This document shows, piece by piece, positions 62,994 to 64,000 of a DNA stretch of 64,000 bases. The stretch is from assembly GCF_016124325.1 (NCBI RefSeq), contig NZ_WGNY01000019.1, forward strand, positions 1 through 64,000, written 5' to 3'. Within the stretch, counting starts at the first letter, position 1, and the number at the start of each line of letters is the position of its first letter. Origin of the DNA: Phenylobacterium sp. Lineage in GTDB: Bacteria > Pseudomonadota > Alphaproteobacteria > Caulobacterales > Caulobacteraceae. Under the pieces are notes generated by a model. The model did not search any database. It was not told where the DNA came from and saw only the letters and a list, made by a program, of their open reading frames with translations. The position numbers and the translations under genes were made by a program.

Positions 62994-64000
62994 GCCGCAC
63001 GGGCGGGGGCGCGGCGGCCACGGCCTTGCAGTCGTAGGGCAGGCCCGGCTGGGCGCAGAAGTCGGGCCAGTGGCCGCTCTTGCGCCAGTAGTCGGTCAGG
63101 CCCGCCTTCGCGGCCAGGGCCATGAACCGCGGATCGCTGCGCAGCGACTTGGTGGCGGCGAAGAACAGGAAGGCCGCGAACACGTCGGGCGACGACAGCG
63201 CTCGGTCGGCCTCGGCGAAGGCCCCGTCGACGTCACCCTCGCGGGCCAGCATCTGGGCGCGCCGCGACGGCGGCGCGATATCGCAGGCGGCCGGCAGGCC
63301 ATGGGCGCGCCGGGCGATACGGCCGGGCAGCTCCTCCAGGAACTTCACATTGCAGACGTAGGCCCCGGTGTTCGGCGCCACCTGCGGCCCCAGCGCGCGC
63401 AGGCGGGCGAGCGCCTGCTCGGGTTCCTCGTAGGTGATGGCCACGAGCCAGCCGATCTGCCGGGCGAGTTGCGGGTCGGACCGCTCCAGTTCCTTCAGGA
63501 CACGTCTGGCCGTGTCGAGATCGCCCTGGGAGCCGGCGATGGAGATCATCGGAATTCGCGCATAGGTGGCGGTGCGGGGATCGCCGGAGGCCATCACCTG
63601 CTCGGCGATGGCGCGGGCCGCGTCGAGGCGGCCCACCTCACGCAGCAGCGCGATATAGCTGATGCGCCCTGGATTGAGGTTCGGGTCGATCGCATGGGCC
63701 TTCAGGTAGTTCGCCTCGCGCACGGCCCAGTGCCCGCCCGCGGGATAGCTGTTGGCGATGGCGAGGTAGGCCTTGGGCGTGCGCGGATCGAGGCTCAGGG
63801 CCTTCGCGGCGGAACTCCTGGCCCCGACGCGCAGCGCCTCGGCGGCGGCCGGGTCATCCGCTTCCGTCGCGGCGTTCGCCTGGGCGATGCCATAGAGCGC
63901 ATGGGCGGCGGCCAGCTTCGGCGCGGCGGCCACCAGCTTGCGGCCGGTCTCGAGCATCCGTTGGGTGTTGGCCTCGCGGGCGACGGCGTCGCAGGCGTTG
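62971..64000 (-). CDS. TPR-repeat protein, C-terminal part (runs off right edge)
   Basis: The reading frame stays open to position 64000, so the N-terminus is outside the window; at least 342 residues are present. Repeats of TPR type: LAAAHALYGIAQANAATEAD, PRTPKAYLAIANSYPAGGHW, ISYIALLREVGRLDAARAIA and GSQGDLDTARRVLKELERSD. The tail is Pro/Ala-rich. Such C-terminal TPR arrays often follow a winged-helix or cyclase domain in regulators, but that part is not visible. It overlaps the VOC gene by 23 bp. Confidence 0.75.
   Translation of the reverse strand, partial: NACDAVAREANTQRMLETGRKLVAAAPKLAAAHALYGIAQANAATEADDPAAAEALRVGARSSAAKALSLDPRTPKAYLAIANSYPAGGHWAVREANYLKAHAIDPNLNPGRISYIALLREVGRLDAARAIAEQVMASGDPRTATYARIPMISIAGSQGDLDTARRVLKELERSDPQLARQIGWLVAITYEEPEQALARLRALGPQVAPNTGAYVCNVKFLEELPGRIARRAHGLPAACDIAPPSRRAQMLAREGDVDGAFAEADRALSSPDVFAAFLFFAATKSLRSDPRFMALAAKAGLTDYWRKSGHWPDFCAQPGLPYDCKAVAAAPPPVRLSAGRSG

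Overview
This 64 kb window comes from a GC-rich alphaproteobacterial chromosome, most likely Caulobacteraceae and possibly Phenylobacterium. The grounds are the very high GC content, the rnpB-mraZ-dcw order, a CtrA-type box with GANTC sites upstream of ftsZ, a comL/bamD-recN pair, a petP/petR-like regulator pair beside ilvE, and two TonB-dependent receptors. The genus is an inference from gene content and style. No rRNA, tRNA, CRISPR array, prophage or insertion-sequence transposase was seen.

Layout. 0-2 kb: the start of a TonB-dependent receptor (runs off the left edge), divergent from an unusual regulator with two TetR-type DNA-binding domains. 2-9 kb (minus strand): rplY-pth-TPR membrane protein, a lipoprotein-like gene, prs, and the tightly packed lgt-midA-pgeF set. 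9-13.6 kb: ubiK-like, YbjN-like, a small membrane protein with a chemoreceptor, proC and a DUF2147 protein. A 119-bp two-hairpin repeat occurs twice here in opposite orientation, and its CTAG ends supply stop codons to neighbouring genes. 13.7-18.6 kb: MarR/OmpR/histidine-kinase regulatory genes, with a four-hairpin repeat between regulator and kinase, then ilvE and an MDR oxidoreductase. 18.6-28.4 kb: an FKBP lipoprotein, a 51-aa membrane protein, a soluble-looking adenylate cyclase, a FATP-type acyl-CoA synthetase, hydrolases, an EamA transporter and a cell-wall amidase.

28.4-34.9 kb is the main accessory locus. It holds an AT-rich island with a perfect 15-bp palindrome, a TonB-dependent receptor, two tandem near-identical sulfatases (the first with a Tat signal, the second with no signal), and a convergent MarR regulator. 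The arrangement suggests uptake of a sulfate or phosphonate ester with hydrolysis in two compartments. Substrate and regulation are inferred.

35-59 kb is the division and cell wall (dcw) cluster: rnpB, mraZ, rsmH, ftsL, ftsI, murE, murF, mraY, murD, ftsW, murG, murC, murB, then three guests (histidine phosphatase, M28 peptidase, SulP transporter), then ddl, ftsQ, ftsA, ftsZ, a small DUF2188-like gene and lpxC. These genes make the lipid II precursor, flip and polymerise it at the septum, assemble the division ring and begin lipid A synthesis. A triple MraZ-type box precedes mraZ, and a CtrA-type box with GANTC sites precedes ftsZ. 59-64 kb: a PPOX-type flavoprotein, bamD, recN, a VOC protein and a TPR protein cut by the right edge.
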